A DNA stretch of 34,847 bases, from contig MU657197.1 of the NCBI GenBank assembly GCA_026770575.1, forward strand, positions 302,577 through 337,423, read 5' to 3'. The notes beneath the pieces were generated by a model. It saw only the letters and a program-made list of their open reading frames with translations, had not been told where the DNA came from and searched no databases. The stretch is from Pelagophyceae sp. CCMP2097. Taxonomy: Eukaryota > Sar > Pelagophyceae. Within the stretch, counting starts at the first letter, position 1. The number at the start of each line of letters is the position of its first letter. This document shows positions 26,272-34,847 of this stretch, piece by piece. A program made the translations under genes and the position numbers.

Positions 26272-27262
26272 CTTATTGAGATATTTGTAAAGTGGCGTCG
26301 GACTGTAAATTGATGTTGGGAGGGTGCTGCACAGCCGGGGGAACGTGCCAATGGTATCGGGAGGTCGGGGTTTGCCGTAGAGGTGGCCCCTATGTGAATC
26401 CCTTCCGACGCGAGCGCCATCCGAGCAAGTGTGGACGCGCGGAGGGCTTACGAAGGGACCTCCGAGTTCGGTCCCGTCATGCAACGTGGCGAGTTGGTGG
26501 CCAAAGTCGAAGCCACTATGGCTCGGAGCCAGAGGAGATGGGACCGAGCTGCCCAGCCAATGAACATCGCGGCAAAGCCATTCGCCGATTGGGCAATCAA
26601 TAAATCACAGATATCATGCCCCGAAAAATGGTGTTTATTAATCCTGCGCACCTATGAGATTATGATACCGGCCTCTTCCTTTGATTACCGTCGCTGCTTG
26701 CTTGGATTGAAGATGATACAACACCCTCGTGGGGTTCTAGCATCGCCCTTACCAGGATTATCAGTCAAGCAGCCTCCGCTCCGACTGCCGTTTCAGGATC
26801 CCCCCTGGGATTTGATTAATCCTATCGAAATTTGTAACGTTAAACAGGCGACACATTTCCGGCGATTTTACACCGAGATTGACGACGAACTGACGACAAA
26901 CATGTCCGCGTGATCGGGCGGAGTGGGGGGTCATGGGAACAACAAAAATAAAATAAGAGCCTCGAGAGGAGAAGAACTCGGATCCGAGCTGGCATACCCT
27001 GCTTTTGGCGATAGTGCCATCTAGTTGAGTTAGCTGCAATTTTCGGCACAAGGTGGCAATTTGGATGTATGCGTTCTTGGCCCGTCTTGTCCGTGCTGAC
27101 GGTGGAAGCTATGGAGCTGGTTTCGGTGGCATCGTGCGGTCCCGTGGCTGGCCTCTGCATAACCCCAAAACATCCACAGCGGTCGCGAGCGCAATCATCC
27201 AAAAGCACGTCCTATTGGACGCCCCCTCGTTCGTCATAAAATCGTGACAATATCTCAATAAG
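26272..27262. mobile_element. Possible 991-bp TIR-bounded unit with an unknown ORF
   Basis: CTTATTGAGATATT at 26272 and its exact inverse at 27249-27262 may be the ends of an element. Inside, 26431-26913 is open for 160 codons. Its first part is protein-like (GTSEFGPVMQRGELVAKVEA, then AKPFADWAINKSQ), but it has no recognised motif and no secure start. Fourteen-base termini and no target duplication make this a weak call. Confidence 0.25.
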
Positions 27263-27296
27263 TATCTGAAAAGGAGATTATAAATTACCCAGAGGC

Positions 27297-27846
27297 TCAA
27301 TCGACTTGTATTTGCGGTCTATTATGACCAGGAACTCTGGCTCCATGTTTCAAAGTTTGAGTGGCCAAGGCGAAAATCGGTTCGCAAATGGTCACGGTTA
27401 CTAGGCGACGGGGCTTGAACTTTGATGGCCCCGGACGGGGCGCGGGAGGACGATGGCGACCAGCCCATAGCGCGGACGCGCAACCGCACCCCGGCCATGT
27501 ACTCCAGTACAAGCGGCGCGCTCGGGGACATTGAGATGACGACGGTGCGACGGCGCAAAGACCAGCCGCAAAATGCTGTGTCTTTCTTTTGGGGGCCGTA
27601 GGTCTGGCGCGCCCGTTCCGGCCGGCATCTGCATGGGCCCCTATGGGACGGACCTCCATCTCGAAGGAACCAGGCCGACCCGCGATATTGGACGCGCCGG
27701 CTCGACTGGAAGCCGCCCTTCAAAGAAGAAAAACAGAGGACCTTTCTAGAAATGTACACCGCAATTAAACAAACGGCCTCATCAGCCCACCCAGCGTTTT
27801 TTTCTCCAAGCCTCGTTCCAAGGCGATGGCATACTCTCCGCTCCAA
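27297..27846 (-). other. Unassigned open region on the minus strand
   Basis: A 174-codon minus frame without an ATG start, overlapped by two shorter minus frames. No domain recognised; it could be a decayed mobile-element ORF. Confidence 0.15.
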
Positions 27847-28215
27847 GATACCCGGCGCACGTTCGCAGCGCTGCGAAACTCGGAAATCATAAAATTTGTA
27901 CTCTCAACAAGGGTGGATTTGCATTGCGCGTGGCCCCACAACACCCTTCTGAAATCGCGAAGCGGGAAAGGAAAAATTTCCTTCAGACTCACAGCTGTTT
28001 CGTGGCGTTTTGAGGCCGTATTTTGGCACATTTGACCTTGCACTTAAAATCTTGGCTCCTCAAATAGTAGAGACACGGTACCAAGGAAGGTGCAGCTACC
28101 AAGTACTCTCGACAAGGATGCGGCAGTACTTCATGTTGGCGCTAGGTCCCCGGGAAAGCTCCTAAAATCGCCAAAATAACATGCAAACCACCGTAAGTCG
28201 TCAGCCCGGGCGACT
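27847..28215. other. Intergenic stretch without a supported feature
   Basis: Only short open frames and no repeats that I could match within the window. Confidence 0.35.
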
Positions 28216-28293
28216 AAGGTGCACACGTGATAAGCAGGTGCGCTTGTTTTGCAAAAGGTTACCATCCTGGCTCAGGTGCGTACACCTTATTCT
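28216..28293. repeat. Hairpin element, copy 2 (homologue of 7534-7611)
   Basis: Shares AAGGTG, ACGTGATAAGCAGGTGCGCT, ATCCTGGC and CACCTT words in order with 7534-7611 (about 70 percent by eye). The outer ends are complementary (AAGGTGCAC / GTACACCTT) with imperfect pairing. Confidence 0.6.
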
Positions 28294-29331
28294 CCATACT
28301 TTAAAAGATGTGACTTTTGACCTAGTAGGCGCCCATATGGGGGGCTAGGACACTTTAAAGAAGATGTGCGGTCGCATGAAGTCAGCCCACGACCCCTGTC
28401 CGAACAGGAACTCGAGGGAGATTGTAATTTGGTCACCCCAAGGCCGCCAAAAACGGTTTTGTCCTTGCTCGTTCGAACATTCGATGTTCGCCAGAAACGA
28501 AATCCGCCAAAATAGCTCTTGAAGCAGCTGTGGACTGGGAGGGGCGGACGAATCCCAAAGGTGTTGCTGCTCACAAACCGACCGAGGTCGGAGCCAAATC
28601 CCAGTCGGGGGGGTCTGGTAAAAAATTCGGTTCTAGCGTGAGTTTCGGTCCTTTTTCGATTGCGAACGGCCCAAGCTGGCCAAAGCTGTCACTTTGGAGC
28701 AACAATCAACAGAGAGGCCCCACTGGAGTCGCCTCGATCTCGGGTTTGTCCCCACTCTCTTGTCCACTCCTTCGATAATGGTCGCCAAATATTTGGCGAT
28801 TTAAATTGGTAGATAAATAGCTAGAGGGTCCCGGACGCCAAAATTGAAGTGAGCGACGAGAGCACTTTTACCGGGCGCAACTTTTGCGCGCGCCTTGTTG
28901 GGCGCATACGGACTCATGCGATCAAAATTGGGCATCATCCATCAGGTAGAACGCAAGCCAGGAAAGGCGGAATTTAAGTCCAAATCTGCCCCAAAACAGG
29001 CCAAAACAACATGTTGTGAGACGACTAAACGCTTGGCGATACAATGCGAAGGGCCGGTGGCGCGTCGCCAACCGGGCCGAGCACGCCCCCGGCCAGCCAT
29101 CGAGGCGCAAACAACGCCCTCCTTGGTAAATACCAAACGAAGGGCTTTAAAAGGGGGAAGGGCGTGAAAGAGACCGCGCGCCCCCGCCTGCTCCCTTGAT
29201 TGCGGCGTGAAAACTCCCCGGGGCGGAGCCCTTGTAAAAGATTTGATCAAAACCCTTTCGTGTACTGCGTTTCCAAAGTTGGCGCCGCGGGCTTTGCGCA
29301 CGGGCTCTCGCAGCGGCCTGCGAAAAAAACG
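28294..29331. other. Intergenic DNA and upstream region of the DCN1-like gene
   Basis: No gene is supported in 28294-29100. The last 230 bp become GC-rich. CTTTAAAAGGGGG at about 29147 is a TATA-like candidate 180 bp before the DCN1-like start codon, but this is only a sequence resemblance. Confidence 0.35.
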
Positions 29332-32300
29332 ATGGCTCCCGCGAAGAAGCGCAAGGCGGCGGCGCCGGCGGCAAACAAGCCGGGCAAGGTGGCCAAGGGC
29401 AAAAAGACGGCGACTCCGTTGGACTTTGAGCGGTCCATCCCAGCGTACGCCTCTCTCTGAAGACCCTCTCTGAAGACCTTACACCCGGATGCGCCGGGGA
29501 CACGCATCGGGCGGCGAGGGGGGGGGGGGTTGGGCGGTGGAAAATGGGAGCGAGCGGAGGAAAATGGCGTGCGGCAAAAGGAGCGGCGGGAGCCCTTTGC
29601 GGTCGACCGTCTGCTTTGAAAGGCCCTTGCTTTGAAACGCATTTTGTGGGAACGCGAGAAACGCAGCTACTGGGACGCGGACGAGGACTGCGTCACCGGC
29701 GACGGCCTGGAGAAGTTGTGCGGCGAACTCGGTATGAAGCGGAGATGGGAAGCGTGGGTCGGCGTGTCGACGGCCATCCCCTTTGAGGAATCGCAAACGT
29801 TTGCAGGCGTCGACGCGTCCACCGACACTCGCCTGTTGGCCATGTGCTGGCGCCTCGGCGCGGAGAAGCCCGGCGTGCTGCAGCGGGGCGAGTGGGGTAA
29901 ATTTGCCTCCTGCCAAGACCTGTAAGTTCGTCTTTCGCCGCCTCGAGAAAATGGCATCGCGAAGAGAGTGGGACGGCGAGCGGCCACGACCATCGAGCAG
30001 CATCGCGAGCGGCCCTTTGAAAGGCTGCAGCCGAGGCTTGCGGCCCTTTGGAAGGCTCCTGTTTCCTGTTTCGTGGCAGTTTGAATTCCGTTTTGTCGCA
30101 TTGCGCGCACCGCCGCACCTCCCCTGTAGGCCGACGTGCGGCAACGCCAGTCTCGAGGCCCTGCGCGACAACTGGGGGTGCGACTTTTTATGCGTGTTTG
30201 GTTGGTTGCTTGCTGAAGATGCACCCTTTGGGACTTTGGAGTCGAGTTTCAAGGCCTGAGGTGCGGGTGGATTCTGTCGATCCCTAGGTCCCTCGACCCG
30301 GCATTTCTGGAGAATTCGGAATTCCGCCCTTTTTTCAAATTCTGCTTCGAGTTCAACCGAGAAGGCGCGCCCCCGCCCTTTATCAAGACGATGGAAAATG
30401 CCCTTTCTGGAATTTGTACGACAAGTTCGAGTCCACCTCGAGTCACCTCGAGTCCACCTCGACCTCGAGTCCACCGAGAGTCCATCCTCTAGGCACCCAG
30501 AAATTCCTCGACAGGGACGCCGCCTTGGCTCTCCTCCCGCTCTGCATCGAGAACCGCAGCCCGCACTCGGCCAAGTTCGTCGAGTTTCTCGGGACGAAGC
30601 CGACCGACTTCAAACTGAACCGAGACCAGTGGCGAGTCAGATAGCGTCTGCCCGTTCGTTTTCGAGAAAAAAAAGGGCTTGGGCCTCTTTCAAGGGCCCT
30701 CTCAAGCTGCCACGCACGGTGCCTTGCAAGGGACCAGCGCCCTTGCAGGGCCCCTTTCCTCGTTGCCTTCGACGGTCCCTCGACAGGCCCTCTGTGACGG
30801 TCGCTCTGTGACGGTCCCTTTGACGGCGGTTTCTCGGCGGTCCCTTTGACGGTCACTCGACTGCCGGCTTCTCGGCTTATGCCCCCTCTGCGACGTCCCC
30901 TGGACAGTCACTCGGACGGTTTCTCGGACGGTCGCTCGGGCGGTCGCTCGGGCGGGTCCTTCAAAGAGGCCTTGTCAGCGACCGTGCAGAGGCTGGGCAA
31001 GTGACCGCCAAAGAGGCATCGGCAGGGGCCCGCCCAGAAAGCTCTTCAAGGGCCCTGTCGCAAAGTGGCCGCAAAAGAGGCCTTGCGAGCGTCCCTCCGG
31101 AGAGCGACTTTGGCGGTCACTTGCCCGGCCGAATGCGCGGTCGCTTGCAAGGCCTCTTTCAAGGGCCCTTGAACGCCCCTCGAGACGGCCCCTCGAGACG
31201 GCCCCTCGAGACGGCCCCTCGAAACAGCCCCTCGAAACAGCCCCTTTAGACGGTCCCTCGAAGCGGCGCCTTTAGACAGCCCCTTGAGAAGGCCCCTCGA
31301 GAAGGCCTTGCTCGCCGGCCTCTCAAAGGGCTCCTCGAAACGGCCTCTCTGTCTGAGGGTCCCTCGAGACGGCCCCTCTCGTATAGGGCCCCGCAGGGGC
31401 CAAGAGCCTACCACTATCTAAGCACTGTATGGCTCCCTAGCGGTTTGTGCGTTTTGTCAGACCCGCTCAAAGACGTGTAATGCCAAAGCGCGCAAAATCC
31501 GGCAAACCCGACGCGCGGGTCTTCAGGGCAAACCCAAACCCGTCGCTGCTCCCATCTCCGGCTCCTCGAGAAGGCCCCTTTCGACGGCCCCTTTCGACAG
31601 CCGTTCGAAACGACCCCTGGAGACGGCGATTCGAGACGGCGCCTTGAGACGGCCCCACGTGACGGCCCCTCGAGAGGCTCGGACGGTCTCTTGAATGGTT
31701 GGTAGGGCGGTCCCTTTGGACAGTCCCTTTGAGGGTCCCGCAACGGGCCTTCTGTGACGGTCGCTTAGATGGCGGTTGGCTGCCGGTCCCTTGGACGGTC
31801 ACTTGGCTGCCTGCCCCGCAACTGCAGCTCCTCTGCGACATCTCCTGGACGGGCCCTCGGACGGGCCTTCGGATGGTCGTTCGGAGGGTCCCTCGGAGGG
31901 TCCCTCGGAGGGTCCCTTGGGCGGTCGCTCTGCTGCCGTCTCCCCTGGGCGGGCCCTCGGAAAGTCGCTTGGACGGGCCCTATCTCGAACCGTACGGCAT
32001 CCCGCGCTTTGGAACGGTCCCCATCGCGGCCGTTGAACATTTCGGGCCGGTATGCCTCCGACGAAGAGCCCCTCGTCCTCCGACGCGCGCGTAGGTGTTC
32101 GTTTCTCGATTTCTCGATCGCTGTTGGACCTGCCTTTGCCCGCGTCCCTTGGAAAACCCCAATGCCCGCGTCCGTGGAAGCGTCCGTTGGAAAACCCCAA
32201 CGTCAGTCGAGGCGCGGCCTCGGCGCGGGGTCCTTGACGGCGCGGGCGCCGCGCGCCTCCTTGGCGACCCTGCTCGTCGAAAGCCCGCTCACGGAAACGC

Positions 32301-32432
32301 GAAGAAGGGGCGAAAGTTTGATTGAATACCCTGGACTAGGCGCCGGAATTCCGTGGGTGGATCGCGGAAGAATCGTCCTGGCCCATCCTGCTCGACGAGT
32401 TCGTCGAGTTCGCAAAGCAACCAATGGCGTGA
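29332..32432 (+). CDS. DCN1/DCUN1-like cullin neddylation factor, 6 exons
   Basis: DCN1 proteins act with the NEDD8 E2 to promote cullin neddylation and so activate cullin-RING ubiquitin ligases. Exons: 29332-29444, 29667-29731, 29807-29921, 30288-30415, 30493-30635, 32340-32432. They sum to 657 nt, 218 residues, with GT-AG introns. A Lys/Ala-rich N-terminus (MAPAKKRKAAAPAANKPGK) could be a nuclear signal. The potentiating-neddylation domain follows: YWDADEDCVTGDGLEKLCGE, LGVDASTDTRLLAMCWRLGA, FRPFFKFCFEFNRE, KFLDRDAALALLPLCIENRS, KLNRDQW and finally ESSWPILLDEFVEFAKQ, which matches the conserved WPxLxDxFVE end of the family. No UBA domain is present. Between DQW and the last motif about nine residues are missing compared with relatives, so a small exon may be hidden in the 1.7-kb intron 30636-32339. 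The splice choice at 30416 is the least certain. Confidence 0.88.
30636..32339 (+). repeat. 1.7-kb intron of the DCN1-like gene made of degenerate GC-rich repeats
   Basis: A roughly 13-bp unit, CCCCTCGAGACGG and variants, is repeated over 31170-31390. GGTCCCTCGGAG repeats occur at 31880-31920, and GACGGTCCCT/GACGGTCGCT words fill 30760-30960 and 31690-31990. The blocks 30780-30960 and 31740-31920 share longer word order (TCTGTGACGGTCGCT, CTCTGCGAC, CTGGAC), so a segmental duplication underlies them. Apparent open frames are repeat artefacts. The other DCN1 introns are 75-366 bp. Confidence 0.8.
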
Positions 32433-32471
32433 TCACAATGCGCGCGAGCAGCAGGTACGTTTGGCGAGCGT

Positions 32472-32693
32472 TTGAGAACGCCTAACGAAAACCGCCGTCG
32501 AGACAAAAAAACGCCGTCGAGACAAAAAAACGTCATCGTGACCCAAAAAGGCCCGCCCTCCAAGGCCCCGCCCCCGCCCTCGAACAAGGCCCTCGTCCCC
32601 GTCCTTCGCACGCCTCAGCCTCGCCAGGCCCGCTTCGACGCACGGCGCGTCGAGGCCGCAGCCGACGAATACCCGACGAAATCTATAGTATAA
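32472..32693 (+). CDS. Unrecognised basic, Pro-rich open segment downstream of the DCN1-like gene
   Basis: A 73-codon frame reading KGPPSKAPPPPSNKALVPVL, then RTPQPRQARFDARRVEAAAD, then a TAG. It contains two copies of ACGCCGTCGAGACAAAAAA. It may be an exon of another gene, or chance. No ATG start and no family recognised. Confidence 0.2.
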   Translation: MRTPNENRRRDKKTPSRQKNVIVTQKGPPSKAPPPPSNKALVPVLRTPQPRQARFDARRVEAAADEYPTKSIV

Positions 32694-33228
32694 TGAGCAC
32701 CCACGACTCTAGACCCTATCGATGCGGAATCGACCTCGCCGCCGTCGGGGCACCCGCGGGCCGTTGCGGCTCTGGCGCCCGTCTCGCCGCGGCAGATTCC
32801 TCGTCGGCCGCGTCCGGCGGAATATGAGCACGGAGGCGGTTCCTCGCCCCGGCCGGTTTCTCTGGAGGGTTGTGGGCCCGACGTCGGGATACAGTCGCGA
32901 GTTTTGGAATCGCATCGAGGAGTCAGAAAACCACTTGATCCAAGAGGACAGAAACTCCAGAATCGCATCGAGCTAGGGGTGAAAAACCACCTGATCCAAG
33001 AAAGCAGCCGAGACTCGAGCTCGGGGTCGTGCTTTACGGCGAGGTGGAGGGTCCGGAACGAAATGCCGCTTCGATTCCTCCTTCACGATTCGCGGTCGGA
33101 ATCGGCGCAAAAAAGTGCACATGACGGCGTTTTCGACGACGGAATTCCGTTCCGATTCTGGAGGATTTGATCGGACCGAAACACCGCCCGGTAAGTCAGC
33201 CGGAACCGCACTCGCATCAAAGCCGCAA
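32694..33228. other. Unassigned DNA with a short direct duplication
   Basis: AATCGCATCGAG followed by AAAACCACTTGATCCAAGA at about 32907-32945 recurs as AATCGCATCGAG and AAAACCACCTGATCCAAGA at about 32961-33002. Open frames on both strands at 32700-32970 are not distinguishable from GC-rich background. Confidence 0.35.
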
Positions 33229-33488
33229 CGTGGGTATATAGGAGCATGTCGTGACTCTTTATATACCCAGTCTCCGGCGGACCAGAGCACTGGGACGCGA
33301 TATCCCTTTTGCTCTTCCTATCAACCGCTATCCGTCCGAAGAGCAAAAGGGATATCGCGTCCCAGTGCTCTGGTCCGCCGGAGAGATAGTGGTTGATAGG
33401 AAGAGCAAAAGGGATATCGCGTCCCAGTGCTCTGGTCCGCCGGAGACTGGGTATATAAAGAGTCACGACATGCTCCTATATACCCACG
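33229..33488. mobile_element. 260-bp fold-back element with about 98-bp arms
   Basis: Left arm starting CGTGGGTATATAGGAGCATG is the near-perfect inverse of the right arm ending CATGCTCCTATATACCCACG. The centre (33328-33390) is an extra partial copy of the right arm (GAAGAGCAAAAGGGATATCG to GGTCCGCCGGAGA). The flanks TCAAAGCCGCA and TCAAAGCGGCA are similar and may be a degraded target duplication. A half copy lies at 87-194. Confidence 0.85.
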
Positions 33489-34519
33489 CTCAAAGCGGCA
33501 CTCAGGCTTTTTTGGTGTCTCGACGCTCGCCAAAAAAGAAAAAAGAAAAAAATGGGCGCCCGGCCGCAGGCGCCGCCGGCGCCTGAGGTTGCCTCCAGAG
33601 GCCGTCGGAGTGGGGCACCTCATGCTCCAGCAAGTTTTTTCGCGCTCGTCGTGATCCCAAGGTATAGGAACCCCAGTGCGATTGACCCGGTGGAATCGGC
33701 GGCTCGTTATGCTCGCGCCTTGGCCGCCTTGCGGTCATCCTTCGCTCGCTTCCGAATCGCGCGCTCTGCCACGCTGCCACCGTAGCCTCGCGTCGTCGAC
33801 GCGGGTGTTGCAGGCTGCCAACCCTGTTGCGATGGGTCGTCCCGCTCGAAGCTGTGCTGCCGTCATGCGGAAAGACGGGCGTCTCCGGTGCGAGCGCGGC
33901 TCACGGGTGACCTGGGCTCCAGCGGAGCGCATACGGTGCCCAGGAAGGGCCCACGTGGGCGAAAGAGGCCCTGTGGGCGCCGATCGCCACCGCGACGAGC
34001 GCCGGGGACGGTCCTGCGGAGGCCCCGTCGACGGCCTGATGCGCCCCGTCGACGGCCCGATGCGGCCCCGTCGACAGCCCCAAACGACTCCTGAAAAGGG
34101 CAGTCCTTTATGGACCCTCGACGGCCCCATACGACCCCTGAAAATGGCAATCCTCGAGGGCCCGTCGACGGCCCCAAACGCTCCCCGAAAAGGGCAGTCG
34201 TCGAGGGACACTCTCCGGCCCCGAGACGGCCCCGAGGCGCCCTCGAGACGGCCCGCGGTCTGACGGAGGCGGTCCTCTTCGGCCCCGGAGGCGGTCCTCG
34301 ATGCCCCACGGGCGTTGCGACGCGCCTCCTGAGCGGTCCTCGTTCGACTCAGAGTCGAATGCGGTCCTTGGAAGGGCCTGCGGCTCCGAGACGGTCGGCT
34401 GCGGCCCCGGAGGCAGTCTGTAGACGGCCCCCGGAGGCGGTCTGTAGACGCCCCAGGACGGTCCGAGGCGCCCCCCGGGCGGTCCTCGTGCGCTGCCTGC
34501 ACTGATGCGGCCCCGGTTC
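33489..34519. repeat. GC-rich degenerate tandem-repeat tract
   Basis: GGCCCCGTCGACGGCC-type words recur from about 34015 to 34260, and a roughly 46-bp unit (CCTGAAAAGGGCAGTC ... GACGGCCCC) is repeated about three times at 34090-34215. GGAGGCGGTCCTCG and GGCTGCGGCCCCGGA words fill 34260-34540. The vocabulary resembles the DCN1 intron repeats. The long open frames (up to 336 codons on minus) are artefacts of this composition. Positions 33489-34010 show no gene. Confidence 0.6.
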
Positions 34520-34847
34520 GGTCGGCTGCGGCCCCGGAAGTGGACCGCAGTCTCACACGAGTCGCACGAAAAGAGTGAGTGCGTCCTATCGCACTAAGGT
34601 GGCGTCCACGACCGTCGGGCCGGTGCGGGCGCTGCTCCGCTCGTTCGGCCCCGTCAAGGGCTTCTTCTTCGGCGACTTTGGTGAGGCGTCCGTCAACGTG
34701 CACGCGTTGCTCAAGGTCAACGCCGAGCGAATCGCCCTCCGCCACTGGAAGGAGATGGGCGCGCGCAACTCCAACGACGCGGCCTCCGCACTCTCCAACC
34801 GCTTCTACAGGGAGTGGGGGATCGGCTCCATGCGCGGCCGCGCCCGC
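34520..34847 (+). CDS. Retroelement-like ORF fragment, cut by the window end
   Basis: An open plus frame reads VGPVRALLRSFGPVKGFFFG, then DFGEASVNVHALLKVNAERI, then ALRHWKEMGARNSNDAASAL and SNRFYREWGIGSM. It has good codon structure and no stop before the edge. The order FGxVxGxxFGxxGExSxxVHxL followed by a Trp and then RxWG resembles, from memory, the segment downstream of the reverse transcriptase in algal non-LTR retrotransposon polyproteins. No catalytic RT motif is visible in this part. A CCGCAG acceptor at about 34542 or a 5' truncation could mark where the frame begins. Confidence 0.4.

Noticed and set aside
29479..30474. 331-codon minus-strand open frame
   Set aside because: It is antisense to verified DCN1-like exons, whose plus-strand translation matches a known family.
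31414..32485. Several 80-240 codon frames between 31.4 and 32.5 kb
   Set aside because: They are built from the CCCTCGAGACGG-type intron repeat and lie within the DCN1-like intron; repeat periodicity explains the open frames.
33735..34745. 336-codon minus-strand open frame
   Set aside because: It lies in a degenerate GC-rich repeat tract; the translation is Arg/Gly/Pro repeats and it overlaps the better plus-strand frame at the right edge.

Overview
The window is nuclear DNA from a eukaryotic alga with a red-lineage secondary plastid. A stramenopile such as a pelagophyte is the best guess; this is inference. The evidence is a five-exon chlorophyll a/c-type light-harvesting (LHC/FCP) gene whose product starts with a signal peptide ending in an ASA-x-AP-like plastid-targeting motif, a second plastid-type membrane protein with the same kind of leader, small GT-AG introns, and GC-rich islands of genes set in AT-richer repetitive DNA. 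No bacterial operons, rRNA, convincing complete tRNA or CRISPR array was seen.

Supported genes, left to right: an LHC/FCP antenna protein (4060-5284, +, 199 aa) followed by a tandem duplicate of its own 3' end; a divergent pair made of a DUF3007-like plastid membrane protein (11180-10070, -, seven exons, 180 aa) and a longin-fold-like protein (11572-12427, +, five exons, 167 aa); an F-box-like/DUSP-like protein related to the C-terminal region of USP48 (17091-18756, +); a convergent antisense gene fragment (19135-18899, -); a DCN1/DCUN1-type cullin-neddylation factor (29332-32432, +, six exons, 218 aa); and the start of a retroelement-like ORF running off the right edge (about 34520-34847, +). 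For the LHC, DUF3007, longin and DCN1 models every intron is GT...AG and the exon lengths sum to a whole number of codons with one terminal stop. This was worked out by hand and no transcript data were used.

The rest is dominated by mobile DNA, mostly non-autonomous. It includes two copies of a 193-bp MITE that differ at about four positions, a TTAA-bounded 0.7-kb family with two copies, a 1269-bp TIR element inserted into one of them with a 7-bp target duplication, a 731-bp long-TIR fold-back element with an 8-9 bp target duplication, a three-member CTGGGG-TIR family, a filled/empty-site pair for a 134-bp insertion, hairpin elements, a dispersed repeat carrying a GACA microsatellite, and a possible tRNA-derived SINE. 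Region 13.2-16.8 kb is a multi-level nest of insertions.

The less ordinary signals are: a 12-unit array of a 10-bp motif at about 30-bp spacing (1018-1360); introns built largely of short tandem repeats, with an extreme 1.7-kb example in the DCN1 gene; scattered pieces of the LHC gene's two ends; and the coding capacity inside the 1269-bp TIR element. Functionally the genes are unrelated housekeeping and photosynthesis genes. Two of them (DCN1 and the F-box/DUSP protein) may both belong to ubiquitin/cullin biology, but there is no sign of a dedicated multi-gene system.
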